The notes under the pieces: model-generated | Told to the model about the DNA's origin: nothing | The model's input: only the letters and a program-made list of their open reading frames with translations | The model's database searches: none | Position numbers and translations under genes: made by a program | Shown here: positions 52,250-60,074 of the stretch, in pieces | Numbering within the stretch: position 1 is the first letter of the stretch | How the letters are laid out: every line of letters starts with the position of its first letter | NCBI GenBank assembly: GCA_036378155.1 | Contig: DASUXA010000010.1 | Span: 29,447 to 93,446, forward strand | DNA: 64,000 nucleotides | From: DASUXA01 sp036378155 | GTDB lineage: Bacteria > Actinomycetota > Actinomycetes > Mycobacteriales > Micromonosporaceae | Reading direction: 5' to 3'

Positions 52250-53908
52250 TCAACCGTCCGCCCTCGCCGGGCGTGGCGGCAGCGGTACCGGTACCGGCTG
52301 GTCGGGCTGGTAGATGCGGTACCCGGCGACGTCGGTCACCGTGGCGGGCACCCCGGAGTCGGCGAGCACCTGGGCGAACCGGCGGTCCAACGGACCGCCC
52401 GCCGGCAGCACGTACGCCGGTCGCGGGGCGTGCGCGACCAGCGACCGGTACGGGGCGTAGCGGTCGTAGCCGGGTCGCAGATCGTCGCCGAGTACCGCGC
52501 AGACGACCTGCTCACGCGTGGCGTAGGCGATCCGGTTGCAGGTCCAGTACTCGCTGTAGATCCTGGTCAGTCCACGCTGTCGCAGGGCGCCGACCAACAC
52601 ATCCTGGTCCCGTGCCCGCCGGGCGTAGCCGGGCGTGGCGGCGACCAGGGCGACACTGGCGAGTACCGCGGTCGCCAGCAGACCAGCCACCGGCGCGGCG
52701 GCGGCGAGCCGCCGCCGCGCCCCGGTCCCGGGGCGGGTGGCGACCGACCAGAGCGGCCAGAGCACCGCGGGCGTGGAGATCAGTAGGCAGGCGAGGTACC
52801 GGGCGCTTTCCACCGGCGTCTGCCCAGCCGCCGCGCTGCGGGCGTACGCCAGCAGGGTGACCGCAGCCGCCACGAGCAGTGCCAGGTGAGCGAGGCGACG
52901 CACGTCCGGTACCGCTCCGTCGCCGGGTGCCGCCTCGCCACGGGTACCGCCGACGCGCACCGCCCGGATCGCGAGCACCAGGGCGGCGACGAGCAGCACC
53001 GGGTACCCGACGCCCCACCACAGTTGCCACGGGGCGCAACGGCTGGGCGAGCACAGTCCGGTGCCCATCGGCACCCCGAACAGCACCCCGCCGTACAGCC
53101 GCGCGCCCAGCGACGGGTCGCCGTCGCCACCGTTGAGCCGCAGGAACACCGAGATCGAGTCGTGCCCGGGCGCGGCGCCCAGGTTGTACCCGAGCACCGG
53201 CGCCGCGCCCAGCAGCAGCCCGGCGAGCAGCGCGCCGCCGCCGTAGCGGCGGCGCAGGTCGCTCCGGCACCGCGCGACGATCAGCCACGCGCTCGCCGCG
53301 ACGTACGGCAGGACCAGCCAGTCCACCCACAGGCACAACCCGGCGACCAGTCCCCAGGCGGCGAACGTCACGCCGCGCCGGGTGGTACCGCCGCTCGCGA
53401 GCCTGACCGCGAGCAGCATCAGCAGCGCGCCGAAGAACGTGATCTCCGGGTATCCGCCGGCGGCGAGCATCTGGTCCTTGAGCACCCGGTCCGAACCGAG
53501 CGCCAGTAGCGCCACGGTGACCAGCGCGAGTCCGGGCGGGTACAGCCGTCGCGCCAACCGGTAGCCGCACACCAGGAATCCCGCGTACATCAGCAGCAGC
53601 GGAATCCGCAGCACCACGGTGTGCTGACCGAACAGCAGGGTCAGCGGCGCGGCGAGGTACGCCTCGAGCGCGCCCATGTAGTGCTGCCCGTAGAAGAACA
53701 CCGGGAAGTCGCGGCCGGTGGCGATGTGCAGGGCGGCGAGACCGATGGTGGCTTCGTCGCTGTTGGTCGGCGGTACCGCGAACGCCAGCATCGCCACCCG
53801 GTACACCAGCCCGGCGGCGCCGATCGCGAGCGCCGCGAGCGTGCACCGGTCGCGAAGCCTGCCGCCGACCCTCGTCGCCACCGCCTCAGGCACCGTGGTC
53901 GTCGTCAC
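52250..53908 (-). CDS. Polytopic GT-C-type glycosyltransferase-like membrane protein
   Basis: 552 residues with about eleven hydrophobic helices from residue 25 to 420 and a periplasmic-type C-terminal domain. The first loop has TNSDEATIGLAALHIATG, with the Asp-Glu pair typical of GT-C enzymes that use polyprenyl-phosphate sugars, followed by FFYGQHYMGALEAYLAAP. No specific family is certain; ArnT and PMT-like enzymes are the nearest. It could add sugars to cell-wall or surface glycans. The start GTG at 53908 is 93 bases from the 54001 region, where the divergent dehydrogenase gene's promoter lies. Confidence 0.72.
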   Translation of the reverse strand: MTTTTVPEAVATRVGGRLRDRCTLAALAIGAAGLVYRVAMLAFAVPPTNSDEATIGLAALHIATGRDFPVFFYGQHYMGALEAYLAAPLTLLFGQHTVVLRIPLLLMYAGFLVCGYRLARRLYPPGLALVTVALLALGSDRVLKDQMLAAGGYPEITFFGALLMLLAVRLASGGTTRRGVTFAAWGLVAGLCLWVDWLVLPYVAASAWLIVARCRSDLRRRYGGGALLAGLLLGAAPVLGYNLGAAPGHDSISVFLRLNGGDGDPSLGARLYGGVLFGVPMGTGLCSPSRCAPWQLWWGVGYPVLLVAALVLAIRAVRVGGTRGEAAPGDGAVPDVRRLAHLALLVAAAVTLLAYARSAAAGQTPVESARYLACLLISTPAVLWPLWSVATRPGTGARRRLAAAAPVAGLLATAVLASVALVAATPGYARRARDQDVLVGALRQRGLTRIYSEYWTCNRIAYATREQVVCAVLGDDLRPGYDRYAPYRSLVAHAPRPAYVLPAGGPLDRRFAQVLADSGVPATVTDVAGYRIYQPDQPVPVPLPPRPARADG

Positions 53909-54051
53909 GCCGGTGAGTCTCCCATGATCGTTGCGGGCGCACCGCCCGTGCCGGCGGACGTTACCCCCTGCTCGCGGCGCCCCGCACCGACGGGGACACC
54001 GTGCGTACCGCCGACGGGCACACCGCCCGCACGCGTCGGACCCGCCCCGCC

Positions 54052-54057
54052 TATGGT
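54052..54057 (+). promoter_or_regulatory. Leaderless -10 box of the 2-hydroxyacid dehydrogenase gene
   Basis: TATGGT is followed by six bases and GTG at 54064. This supports that GTG over the upstream in-frame GTG at 54001. Confidence 0.55.
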
Positions 54058-54063
54058 CGGAGC

Positions 54064-54981
54064 GTGAAGGTGTGGATCCCGCACGAGCAGGGGCTCGACC
54101 TGCTCACAGACCTGCCACCCGAGGTCGTCGTCGAGGTGTACCCACAGCCCGGCGCGCCGATGCCGTCGGACCCGGCCACCGTCGACTTCTGGGTGCCCAA
54201 TTTCCTGTCCTCGTCGACCGCCCCGGTGTCCCGGATGACCGGACTGCGGGTCATCCAGCTCATGTCCGCCGGAGCGGACGTGTGGGTGGGACGCGTCCCG
54301 CCCGGCGTCACGCTGTGCGACGCCCGCGGCGTCCACGACACGTCCACGTCGGAATGGGTGGTCGCCGCCATCCTCGCCTCGCTGCGCCGCTTCCCCGACT
54401 TCGTTCGCGCGCAGAGCCGCCGGGAGTGGGCGACGATGCGGTACGCGCCGACCGACGAACTCGCCGGCAAGCGGGTGCTGATCGTCGGCGCGGGAGCGAT
54501 CGGCAAGGCGATCGAGGCGCGGCTCACGCCGTTCGACGTCCAGATCACCCGGGTGGCGCGGTCCGCGCGCGACGGCGTGCACTCGGTCGGGGAACTGCCC
54601 GACCTGCTGCCCGACGCGGACGTGGTCGTGCTGATCGTGCCGCTGACCAGCGAGACCCGCGGCATGGTGGACAAGTCGTTCCTGGCCCGGATGCGGGACG
54701 GGGCGCTGCTGGTGAACGCGGCGCGCGGACCTGTCGTCGACACCGACGCGTTGACCGCCGAACTGCTCGGCGGGCGGCTGTGGGCGGCGGTCGACGTGAC
54801 CGACCCGGAACCGCTGCCCGCCGACCACCCGCTGTGGGGGTTGGAGAACCTGCTGCTCACCCCGCACATCGGTGGCGCGGTACCGGGTCTGCTGCCCCGC
54901 GTCTACCGGCTGGCTCGCCAGCAGATCCTGCGGTACCTCGCCGGTGAGCCGCTGCTCAATGTGGTCACCGGGGAGTACTAG
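54064..54981 (+). CDS. D-isomer-specific 2-hydroxyacid dehydrogenase
   Basis: 305 residues beginning MKVWIPHEQG. The Rossmann motif VLIVGAGAIGKAIEARL (about 140) binds NAD(P). The catalytic Arg is in NAARGPVVDTDAL, the Glu in DVTDPEPLPADHPLW, and the His in LTPHIGG. It belongs to the phosphoglycerate dehydrogenase/hydroxypyruvate reductase superfamily without the ACT domain of SerA. Substrate not determined. Its 3' end overlaps the convergent PH-domain gene by 17 bases. Confidence 0.9.
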   Translation: MKVWIPHEQGLDLLTDLPPEVVVEVYPQPGAPMPSDPATVDFWVPNFLSSSTAPVSRMTGLRVIQLMSAGADVWVGRVPPGVTLCDARGVHDTSTSEWVVAAILASLRRFPDFVRAQSRREWATMRYAPTDELAGKRVLIVGAGAIGKAIEARLTPFDVQITRVARSARDGVHSVGELPDLLPDADVVVLIVPLTSETRGMVDKSFLARMRDGALLVNAARGPVVDTDALTAELLGGRLWAAVDVTDPEPLPADHPLWGLENLLLTPHIGGAVPGLLPRVYRLARQQILRYLAGEPLLNVVTGEY

Positions 54982-55414
54982 GGTCCGCCTCCGTTTCCGC
55001 CTCGGGGTCGTCGCTGTCCCGGGTCGGCTGGTGGCCGCTCGCGGCCACCAGCCGACCGAGTTCGCTCGGCGGGACCGCGGTCAACGTCAGGGAACTGCCG
55101 TCGGTCAGACGGGCGACCACGCGCCGGTCGACCGGTACCAGTTCGGCGACCCGCTGCCACGACACACGCCGGGAACCGGCCAAGGCGCGCACCGTCAGGC
55201 CGTCCGGTCCGGCGTCGGTACCGGCGCGCCAGCCCCACACCGCGACCAGCAGCGGGACGAGCAGCAGCGGAGCCAGGTACCACCGGTACGTGGCGACCGG
55301 GATCGCGCCGAAGAAGGCGACGACGGCGGCGACCGTGATCGACGCGTTGTGCCGGAACTTGACCCGACTGTTCGCGGCTGCGGTGCTCCGCTGCGCTTCG
55401 CTCCTCGCGCTCAC
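54965..55414 (-). CDS. PH-domain membrane protein (CFP-6-like)
   Basis: 149 residues if started at the GTG at 55414; the frame is open further upstream and a GTG at 55471 is equally possible, because a 46-bp repeat duplicates the start region. One or two hydrophobic helices (about 25-62, ASITVAAVVAFFGAIPVATY and LAPLLLVPLLVAVWG) precede a short PH fold (DGLTVRALAGSRRVSWQRVA). This matches the low-molecular-weight antigen 6 PH domain of mycobacteria (CFP-6, Rv3004), which also lies near lppZ and gatB. Role unknown. Its stop codon lies inside the dehydrogenase gene on the other strand. Confidence 0.72.
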   Translation of the reverse strand: MSARSEAQRSTAAANSRVKFRHNASITVAAVVAFFGAIPVATYRWYLAPLLLVPLLVAVWGWRAGTDAGPDGLTVRALAGSRRVSWQRVAELVPVDRRVVARLTDGSSLTLTAVPPSELGRLVAASGHQPTRDSDDPEAETEADPSTPR

Positions 55415-55473
55415 GGTGCCGTCTTGGTTCGCGGCTGCGGTGCTCCGCTGCGCTTCGCTCCTCGCGCTCACGG
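55371..55473. repeat. 46-bp perfect direct repeat at the 5' end of the PH gene
   Basis: The 46-bp unit starting TTCGCGGCTGCGGTGCTCCG occurs at 55371-55416 and 55428-55473 with 11 bases between, a 57-base period (19 codons). Read on the minus strand each copy encodes VSARSEAQRSTAAAN. TCGCTCCTCGCGCTCACGG-like sequence is reminiscent of short intergenic repeats in actinomycetes. This repeat, copy D and the TetR operator account for the 348-base gap 55415-55762, where I see no other gene. Confidence 0.75.
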
Positions 55474-55575
55474 ACCCAATGGTGCCACTGGCGCTGCCAC
55501 CCGACTGCCGGTGGGCGGCGTCCGTGCTTCGCCGCGTACAGGTGCCGGGCCGACTCCGACGCGGGTGTCTCGCGT

Positions 55576-55625
55576 GAGTCGTACACGCTCCGTGATGTGC
55601 GTACACCTCCACGGGTGTACGACTC
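55576..55625. repeat. Dispersed palindrome element, copy D, inside an inverted repeat
   Basis: The core GTGATGTGCGTACAC (55592-55606) is enclosed by 11-bp perfect arms GAGTCGTACAC and GTGTACGACTC (55576-55586, 55615-55625). The nested arrangement resembles copy A. It lies between the divergent PH and tetR genes. Confidence 0.65.
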
Positions 55626-55714
55626 GACACGAACCCCGCCTCGTCGGGTGCCAAATGTTGGGGTTCGTTCCGGTTGCTGCGGCGACGGTTGCCCGCTGCA
55701 CACGCGAGTGCCTG

Positions 55715-55733
55715 ACTGGCACCGGGTGCCAGT
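55715..55733. promoter_or_regulatory. Probable TetR operator
   Basis: ACTGGCAC-CGG-GTGCCAGT is a perfect inverted repeat with 8-bp arms. It ends 16 bases before the TACTGT -10 box of the tetR gene and so covers its -35 region, as expected for autorepression. Confidence 0.6.
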
Positions 55734-55749
55734 ACACGGGATGAAACGG

Positions 55750-55755
55750 TACTGT
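55750..55755 (+). promoter_or_regulatory. Leaderless -10 box of the tetR gene
   Basis: TACTGT is followed by seven bases and ATG 55763, with no ribosome site. Confidence 0.5.
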
Positions 55756-55762
55756 TCGCCCC

Positions 55763-56377
55763 ATGGCTGATCTCGTGGTGCGGCGCATGACCGAACGCAA
55801 CCGCGAGCGTGCCCGCCGAGAGATCGCCGAGGTCGCGGTACGGCTGTTCGAGCAGAAAGGCTTCCACTCGGTCAGCGTCGACGAGATCGCCACGGCGTCC
55901 GGCGTGTCCCGGCGCACCTTCTTCCGGTACTTCGGATCGAAGGAGGACGTGCTCTTCCACGAACACGCCGCGATCGTGGACGAGCTGCGCCACCTGCTCT
56001 TCGAGCCGCGCGACGGCAGACGCACGGGCACCGACCTGGACCACATCGCACGCGTCATGACCGCCATGTTCGGCAGACCGCGCGGCGAACACGACCGCGC
56101 GGTGAACCGGCTCATGCTGTACGAGCCGGCGCTGCGCGCCCGGTCCGACGAGTTGAGCGCCGACTTCGAGCGTGTCATCGCCGAATGGCTGGGCGGGCAG
56201 GGACATTCGCCGACGCGGGCGACCCTGCTCGCCGGGGCATGCATGGGAGCGCTGCGGGCGGGGCGGCGACTGGCGACCGCGATGGGACGCGAGCACGCCG
56301 CCCGGATCATCGACGAGGCGATCCGGGTGCTCGCCGAACCGTGGCCGGACACCCCGGACCCGCAGCGGCCCGACTAG
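55763..56377 (+). CDS. TetR/AcrR-family regulator
   Basis: 204 residues. The HTH (about 25-65) reads FEQKGFHSVSVDEIATASGVSRRTFFRYFGSKED-like, with SRRTFFRYF as the recognition helix, followed by a C-terminal ligand domain of the MftR-like type. The leaderless promoter and an upstream palindrome support autoregulation. Targets are unknown; divergent neighbours are the PH gene and the 2-hydroxyacid dehydrogenase cluster. It converges with glyA, whose stop is only 7 bases away, with no room for a terminator. Confidence 0.9.
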   Translation: MADLVVRRMTERNRERARREIAEVAVRLFEQKGFHSVSVDEIATASGVSRRTFFRYFGSKEDVLFHEHAAIVDELRHLLFEPRDGRRTGTDLDHIARVMTAMFGRPRGEHDRAVNRLMLYEPALRARSDELSADFERVIAEWLGGQGHSPTRATLLAGACMGALRAGRRLATAMGREHAARIIDEAIRVLAEPWPDTPDPQRPD

Positions 56378-56384
56378 ACGCCTC

Positions 56385-57656
56385 TCAGGGCGTCGGCGAC
56401 CAACCCGGCATCGGGTACCCGTCGAGCAGGTCGCGCACCTGACCGGCGATCGTGTCGAGCGCCGCCTCGTCGTCCTTGAGCGCCGCCTGGATCGCCTCGT
56501 CCATCCACGCCGCGACCTGCGGCATCTGCTCCTCGGTGAGACCGCGGGTGGTGAGCGCCGGGGTACCCAGCCGGATGCCCGACGGGCTCCACGGCTTACG
56601 CGGGTCGTACGGCACCGTGTTGAAGTTCAGTTCGATGCCCGCCCGGTCCAGCGCCTTCGCCGCGGGCTTGCCCTCGATGCCCTTGTTCGTCAGGTCGATC
56701 AGGATCAGGTGGTTGTCGGTGCCGCCGGACACCAGGTCGAAGCCGCGTTCCACCAGCGCCGCCGCGAGCGCCCGCGCGTTCGCCACGATCTGGTGCGCGT
56801 ACCGCTGGAAGTCCGGCGTCGCCGCCTCCTTCAGCGCCACCGCGATACCTGCGGTGGTGTGGTTGTGCGGACCGCCCTGCAGCCCCGGGAAGACCGCCTT
56901 GTCGATCGCGGTCGCGTACTCCGCCGTGGTCATCAGCATCGCGCCGCGCGGGCCGCGCAGCGTCTTGTGCGTGGTCGTCGAGATCACGTCGGCGTACCCG
57001 ACGGGCGACGGGTGCGCCCCACCCGCGATCAGCCCCGCGATGTGCGCGATGTCCGCCACCAGCAGCGCGCCGACCTCGTGGGCGATCTCGGCGAACGCCG
57101 GGAAGTCGATGACTCGTGGGATCGCGGTACCGCCACAGAAAATCAGCTTCGGGCGTTCCGCCCGCGCCAGGTCCCGCACCTCGTCCAGGTCGATCCGCCC
57201 GGTGTCCTTGCCCACCGTGTAGTGCACCGGACGGAACCACTTGCCGGTCGCTGACACCGGCGAACCGTGCGTCAGGTGCCCGCCGTGCGCCAGTTCCAGC
57301 GACATGAACGTATCGCCAGGCGTCATGAACGCCAGATAGATCGCGAGGTTGGCGGGGGAGCCGGAGTACGGCTGCACGTTGACGTGTTCGACGCCGAACA
57401 GCGCCCGCGCCCGCTCGATCGCCAGCGTTTCGATCGGGTCGATGTACTGCTGACCCTCGTAGTACCGCTTGCCGGCGTAGCCCTCGGAGTACTTGTTGGT
57501 CAACACGGTGCCGGTCGCCTCGAGGACCGCCGGCGAGACGTAGTTCTCCGACGGGATCATCCGCAGCTTGTCGTGCTGCCGCTGCACCTCGTCCTCGATC
57601 AGCGCCGCGAGCTGCGGATCCTCGGCCGCCAGATGCGGAATCGGCGGAGTGTGCAT
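56385..57656 (-). CDS. glyA: Serine hydroxymethyltransferase
   Basis: 423 residues from ATG 57656 with GGGAGGA upstream. IPSENYVSPAVLEATGTVLT, YSEGYAGKRYYEG, the PLP Lys in STTTHKTLRGPRG and GTDNHLILIDL are diagnostic. It converts serine and tetrahydrofolate to glycine and 5,10-methylene-THF. Its mRNA begins with a ZTP riboswitch, so expression rises when 10-formyl-THF is short and ZTP accumulates. Many organisms hold more than one glyA; this one is dedicated to folate stress or serves as the main copy. Confidence 0.96.
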   Translation of the reverse strand: MHTPPIPHLAAEDPQLAALIEDEVQRQHDKLRMIPSENYVSPAVLEATGTVLTNKYSEGYAGKRYYEGQQYIDPIETLAIERARALFGVEHVNVQPYSGSPANLAIYLAFMTPGDTFMSLELAHGGHLTHGSPVSATGKWFRPVHYTVGKDTGRIDLDEVRDLARAERPKLIFCGGTAIPRVIDFPAFAEIAHEVGALLVADIAHIAGLIAGGAHPSPVGYADVISTTTHKTLRGPRGAMLMTTAEYATAIDKAVFPGLQGGPHNHTTAGIAVALKEAATPDFQRYAHQIVANARALAAALVERGFDLVSGGTDNHLILIDLTNKGIEGKPAAKALDRAGIELNFNTVPYDPRKPWSPSGIRLGTPALTTRGLTEEQMPQVAAWMDEAIQAALKDDEAALDTIAGQVRDLLDGYPMPGWSPTP

Positions 57657-57679
57657 GACGTCCTCCCGGTACGGTCGCT

Positions 57680-57765
57680 GCCCGCTGGGCACCCAGGCGC
57701 GCGGTGCTCAGCGGTATCGCTCCCCGATGGTCAGTTCCACCTCGAACGGCGCCAGTCGCGTTGAC
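57680..57765 (-). promoter_or_regulatory. ZTP (pfl) riboswitch upstream of glyA
   Basis: Read on the minus strand, the leader has the conserved pfl blocks in order and spacing. GACTGGCG (RC of 57750-57757) comes first, then AGGTGGAACTGACCA (57728-57742). CGGGGAGCGATACCG (57712-57726) follows, then CGCCTGGG (57693-57700). These match the known ZTP aptamer of the Thermosinus type. A TAGCAT -10 box (57772-57777) lies just upstream. The ribosome site GGGAGGA follows before ATG 57656. The CUGGG element can pair with CCCAG at 57685-57689, a possible switch helix. The ligand ZTP/ZMP signals lack of formyl-folate. Confidence 0.85.
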
Positions 57766-57771
57766 GGATCG

Positions 57772-57777
57772 ATGCTA
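57772..57777 (-). promoter_or_regulatory. Likely -10 box of the riboswitch-glyA transcript
   Basis: TAGCAT on the minus strand lies 6-8 bases before the predicted 5' end of the riboswitch. Confidence 0.45.
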
Positions 57778-57783
57778 GCCCCC

Positions 57784-59910
57784 TCAGCCCATCCGTACCC
57801 CGGCGGCCATCGCCCGTGCGATCAGTTTCGGGACGAACCACTTGGCGGTCTGCGCCGTGAAGTGGTGCCCGTCGGGCCTGGGGTTCATGCCGTCGACGAT
57901 CGCGGGGCAGACGTCGCCGTCGCAGAGCACGTCCCGCATGGAAATGTGGACGACCTTGCCGCCGAATTCCGGCACCAGACTGTCCAGCAGCGCGTCGAGC
58001 TGGGGGATGTGCTTGTCGTTCGCGGTCTTCCAGGCGCACTTGGCGGAGTTGACACCGACCCGCTCGCAGTACGCGCGGCTGGCGGGCAGGGTGCTGATCC
58101 AGACCACCCGGGCGCCACCCGACGTCAGCCGCCGCATGGTGTCCTCCATGCCGCGCCTGATCACGGCGAGGTGCTCCGGAGTACCGGTCTCCAGGTACCT
58201 GCCGTTCAGGTCGACGCCCGGGTTCAGTTCCCACCGCGAGTGTACGAAGATCACGTCGGGATCTGCCTCGTCGACCAGGCGTTGCTGGAGGTCGACGACT
58301 CGCTTCGGGCACTCGGTCTCGACCGGCTGGTTCGGTCCGTCGGTACGCCGGTACGCGATCGCCGGGCAGCCGTCGAGAGCGATGTTCGAGAACGCCCAGC
58401 CGTGCTCACGGGACACGGACTGGAAGCCGGCGCCCATGCTGCGGGCGATCGAGTCGCCCGTCACCGCGATGCTGAACTGTCCGGGGAACTTCTTGACGAT
58501 GACGCCCTGAGGGGTGCCGGACGTCGCCTGGGCCGGCACAGCGTTCGCCGTGCCCGCCAGGACGACACCCGCGACCAGCGCGATCGCGACCGGCGCCGTC
58601 GCCGCCACGCGCAGGTTGGTCAGGGTGACGCCGGGTACCGGACGACCGCGCCGGATCGGCTGTTCGACCAGGTAGAACGAGGCGGTCGCGACGAGCAGGG
58701 TGATCGCCAGCTTCAGCAGCGACAGCGCGCGGTGCGGCATTGGGTAGGGGAAGGAGTCCATCCACACGAAGATCGGCCAGTGCCACAGGTACACGCCGTA
58801 CGAAATCTTGCCCAGCCAGACCAGCGGAGGCAACGAGACCAGCCGCGCGATCGGTGACCCAGGAGCCTGCTGTACGCCCGCCACCACGAGCGCCGACGCC
58901 ACGCAGAACACCACGGCGCCGCCCCGGTAGTACGTCACGCCGTGGTCGTCGACGACGAAGAACGACACCACGACCAGCGGCAACGCCACCGTGGACAGGA
59001 CCGTCGCGAGCCGGCTGAAGCGGGCGCCGTACCGGCTCAGCAGCGCCATCGCCGCACCAGCGCCGATGAACAGTTCGAAGACGCGGGTGTCGGTGCCGTA
59101 GTAGGCGCGGGACGGGTCGGCGGCGTTGTACGCGAGCGCCATCAACACCGCGGACACCGTCGCGCCGACGGCGGCCAGTACGGCAAGGGGTCGCAGACCC
59201 CGACCGCGCCGACGCCCCAGCGTCATCAGACCCAGTACCACCAGCGGCCACAGCAGGTAGAACTGTTCCTCGATCGCGAGCGACCAGGCGTGCCGCAGCG
59301 GCGACGGCGTGGCGAACGCGTCGAAGTACGACTGCCCGGAGAGCACGAACCGCCAGTTCGCCCCGTAGAACAACGTCCACAGCGCGTCCAGGCGCAGGAC
59401 GCCGAGCCGGTCGCGGGGGGTGAACGCCCACCCGTACGCGCTCACCGCGGTGAGGACCATCAGGGCTGCCGGCAGCAACCGGCGCACCCGACGCGCCCAG
59501 AAGTTGGCGAGCCTGATGCCTCCGGCACGGCGGTACTCCAGGACCAGCAGGCTGGTGATCAGGAAACCGGACAGCACGAAGAACAGGTCGACGCCCAGGA
59601 AGCCGCCCGGCACCCAGCGCAGACCCAGGTGGTACAGCAGCACCGAACCGACCGCCACGGCACGCAGCCCGTCCAGCCCCGGCACGTACTCCAGCCGGTC
59701 GCCGGAGCGCGTCGGGGTGGAGTTCGGCGGGGCGGGAGTCGGCGCGGCTGCGGGCGGTGAACCGTCGGACCCGGTGCCGCCGTCGTGCGTCGTCGGCGGG
59801 TCGACGTAGGCGACCAACTCGAAGGTGGCCGGTTCGGTGACCGATGCGGACGCGGGGGTGCTGCCGGCTGGGGGGCGCAGTGCCATCAGTTCGCTTCCAT
59901 CGGGGGGCAT
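57784..59910 (-). CDS. Acyltransferase-3 / SGNH-domain membrane protein (OafA-like)
   Basis: 708 residues. A disordered Pro/Thr/Ser-rich N-terminus (about 1-70) is followed by the acyltransferase-3 domain: LDGLRAVAVGSVLLYHLG (catalytic His), GFLGVDLFFVLSGFLIT, and about ten membrane helices to about residue 445. The C-terminal SGNH hydrolase domain has GDSIARSMG (nucleophile Ser) and the Asp/His pair in RPDGHHF. OafA/OatA-like proteins O-acetylate polysaccharide, peptidoglycan or lipid; the extracytoplasmic SGNH part completes transfer. The ATG at 59910 follows a TAGGCT box (59926-59931, minus strand) at near-leaderless distance; ATG 59886 is also possible. Confidence 0.9.
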   Translation of the reverse strand: MPPDGSELMALRPPAGSTPASASVTEPATFELVAYVDPPTTHDGGTGSDGSPPAAAPTPAPPNSTPTRSGDRLEYVPGLDGLRAVAVGSVLLYHLGLRWVPGGFLGVDLFFVLSGFLITSLLVLEYRRAGGIRLANFWARRVRRLLPAALMVLTAVSAYGWAFTPRDRLGVLRLDALWTLFYGANWRFVLSGQSYFDAFATPSPLRHAWSLAIEEQFYLLWPLVVLGLMTLGRRRGRGLRPLAVLAAVGATVSAVLMALAYNAADPSRAYYGTDTRVFELFIGAGAAMALLSRYGARFSRLATVLSTVALPLVVVSFFVVDDHGVTYYRGGAVVFCVASALVVAGVQQAPGSPIARLVSLPPLVWLGKISYGVYLWHWPIFVWMDSFPYPMPHRALSLLKLAITLLVATASFYLVEQPIRRGRPVPGVTLTNLRVAATAPVAIALVAGVVLAGTANAVPAQATSGTPQGVIVKKFPGQFSIAVTGDSIARSMGAGFQSVSREHGWAFSNIALDGCPAIAYRRTDGPNQPVETECPKRVVDLQQRLVDEADPDVIFVHSRWELNPGVDLNGRYLETGTPEHLAVIRRGMEDTMRRLTSGGARVVWISTLPASRAYCERVGVNSAKCAWKTANDKHIPQLDALLDSLVPEFGGKVVHISMRDVLCDGDVCPAIVDGMNPRPDGHHFTAQTAKWFVPKLIARAMAAGVRMG

Positions 59911-60074
59911 GGACAAGCGGCAGCCAGCCTAGCGGGGTCGGAATGGTACGTCATGCCCGCCCGGTCCGCGAGCGGGGCGGTCACCCCGATCGGTCGCAGG
60001 CACGCTACGAGCTGTACCGGAGCGGGAAACAGGCGGTTACCGGATAGAGCACGCTCCGGGCGCGGGTCGGCGGC

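Noticed and set aside
54001..54063. GTG at 54001 as the start of the 2-hydroxyacid dehydrogenase gene
   Set aside because: The 21 added residues are Arg/Thr-rich and would include the -10 box; GTG 54064 fits the leaderless spacing and the conserved MKVWIP start.
59911..60074. Possible riboswitch or small gene between the acyltransferase gene and ilvD
   Set aside because: Only a TAGGCT promoter box could be supported; no conserved RNA motif or start with ribosome site was found.
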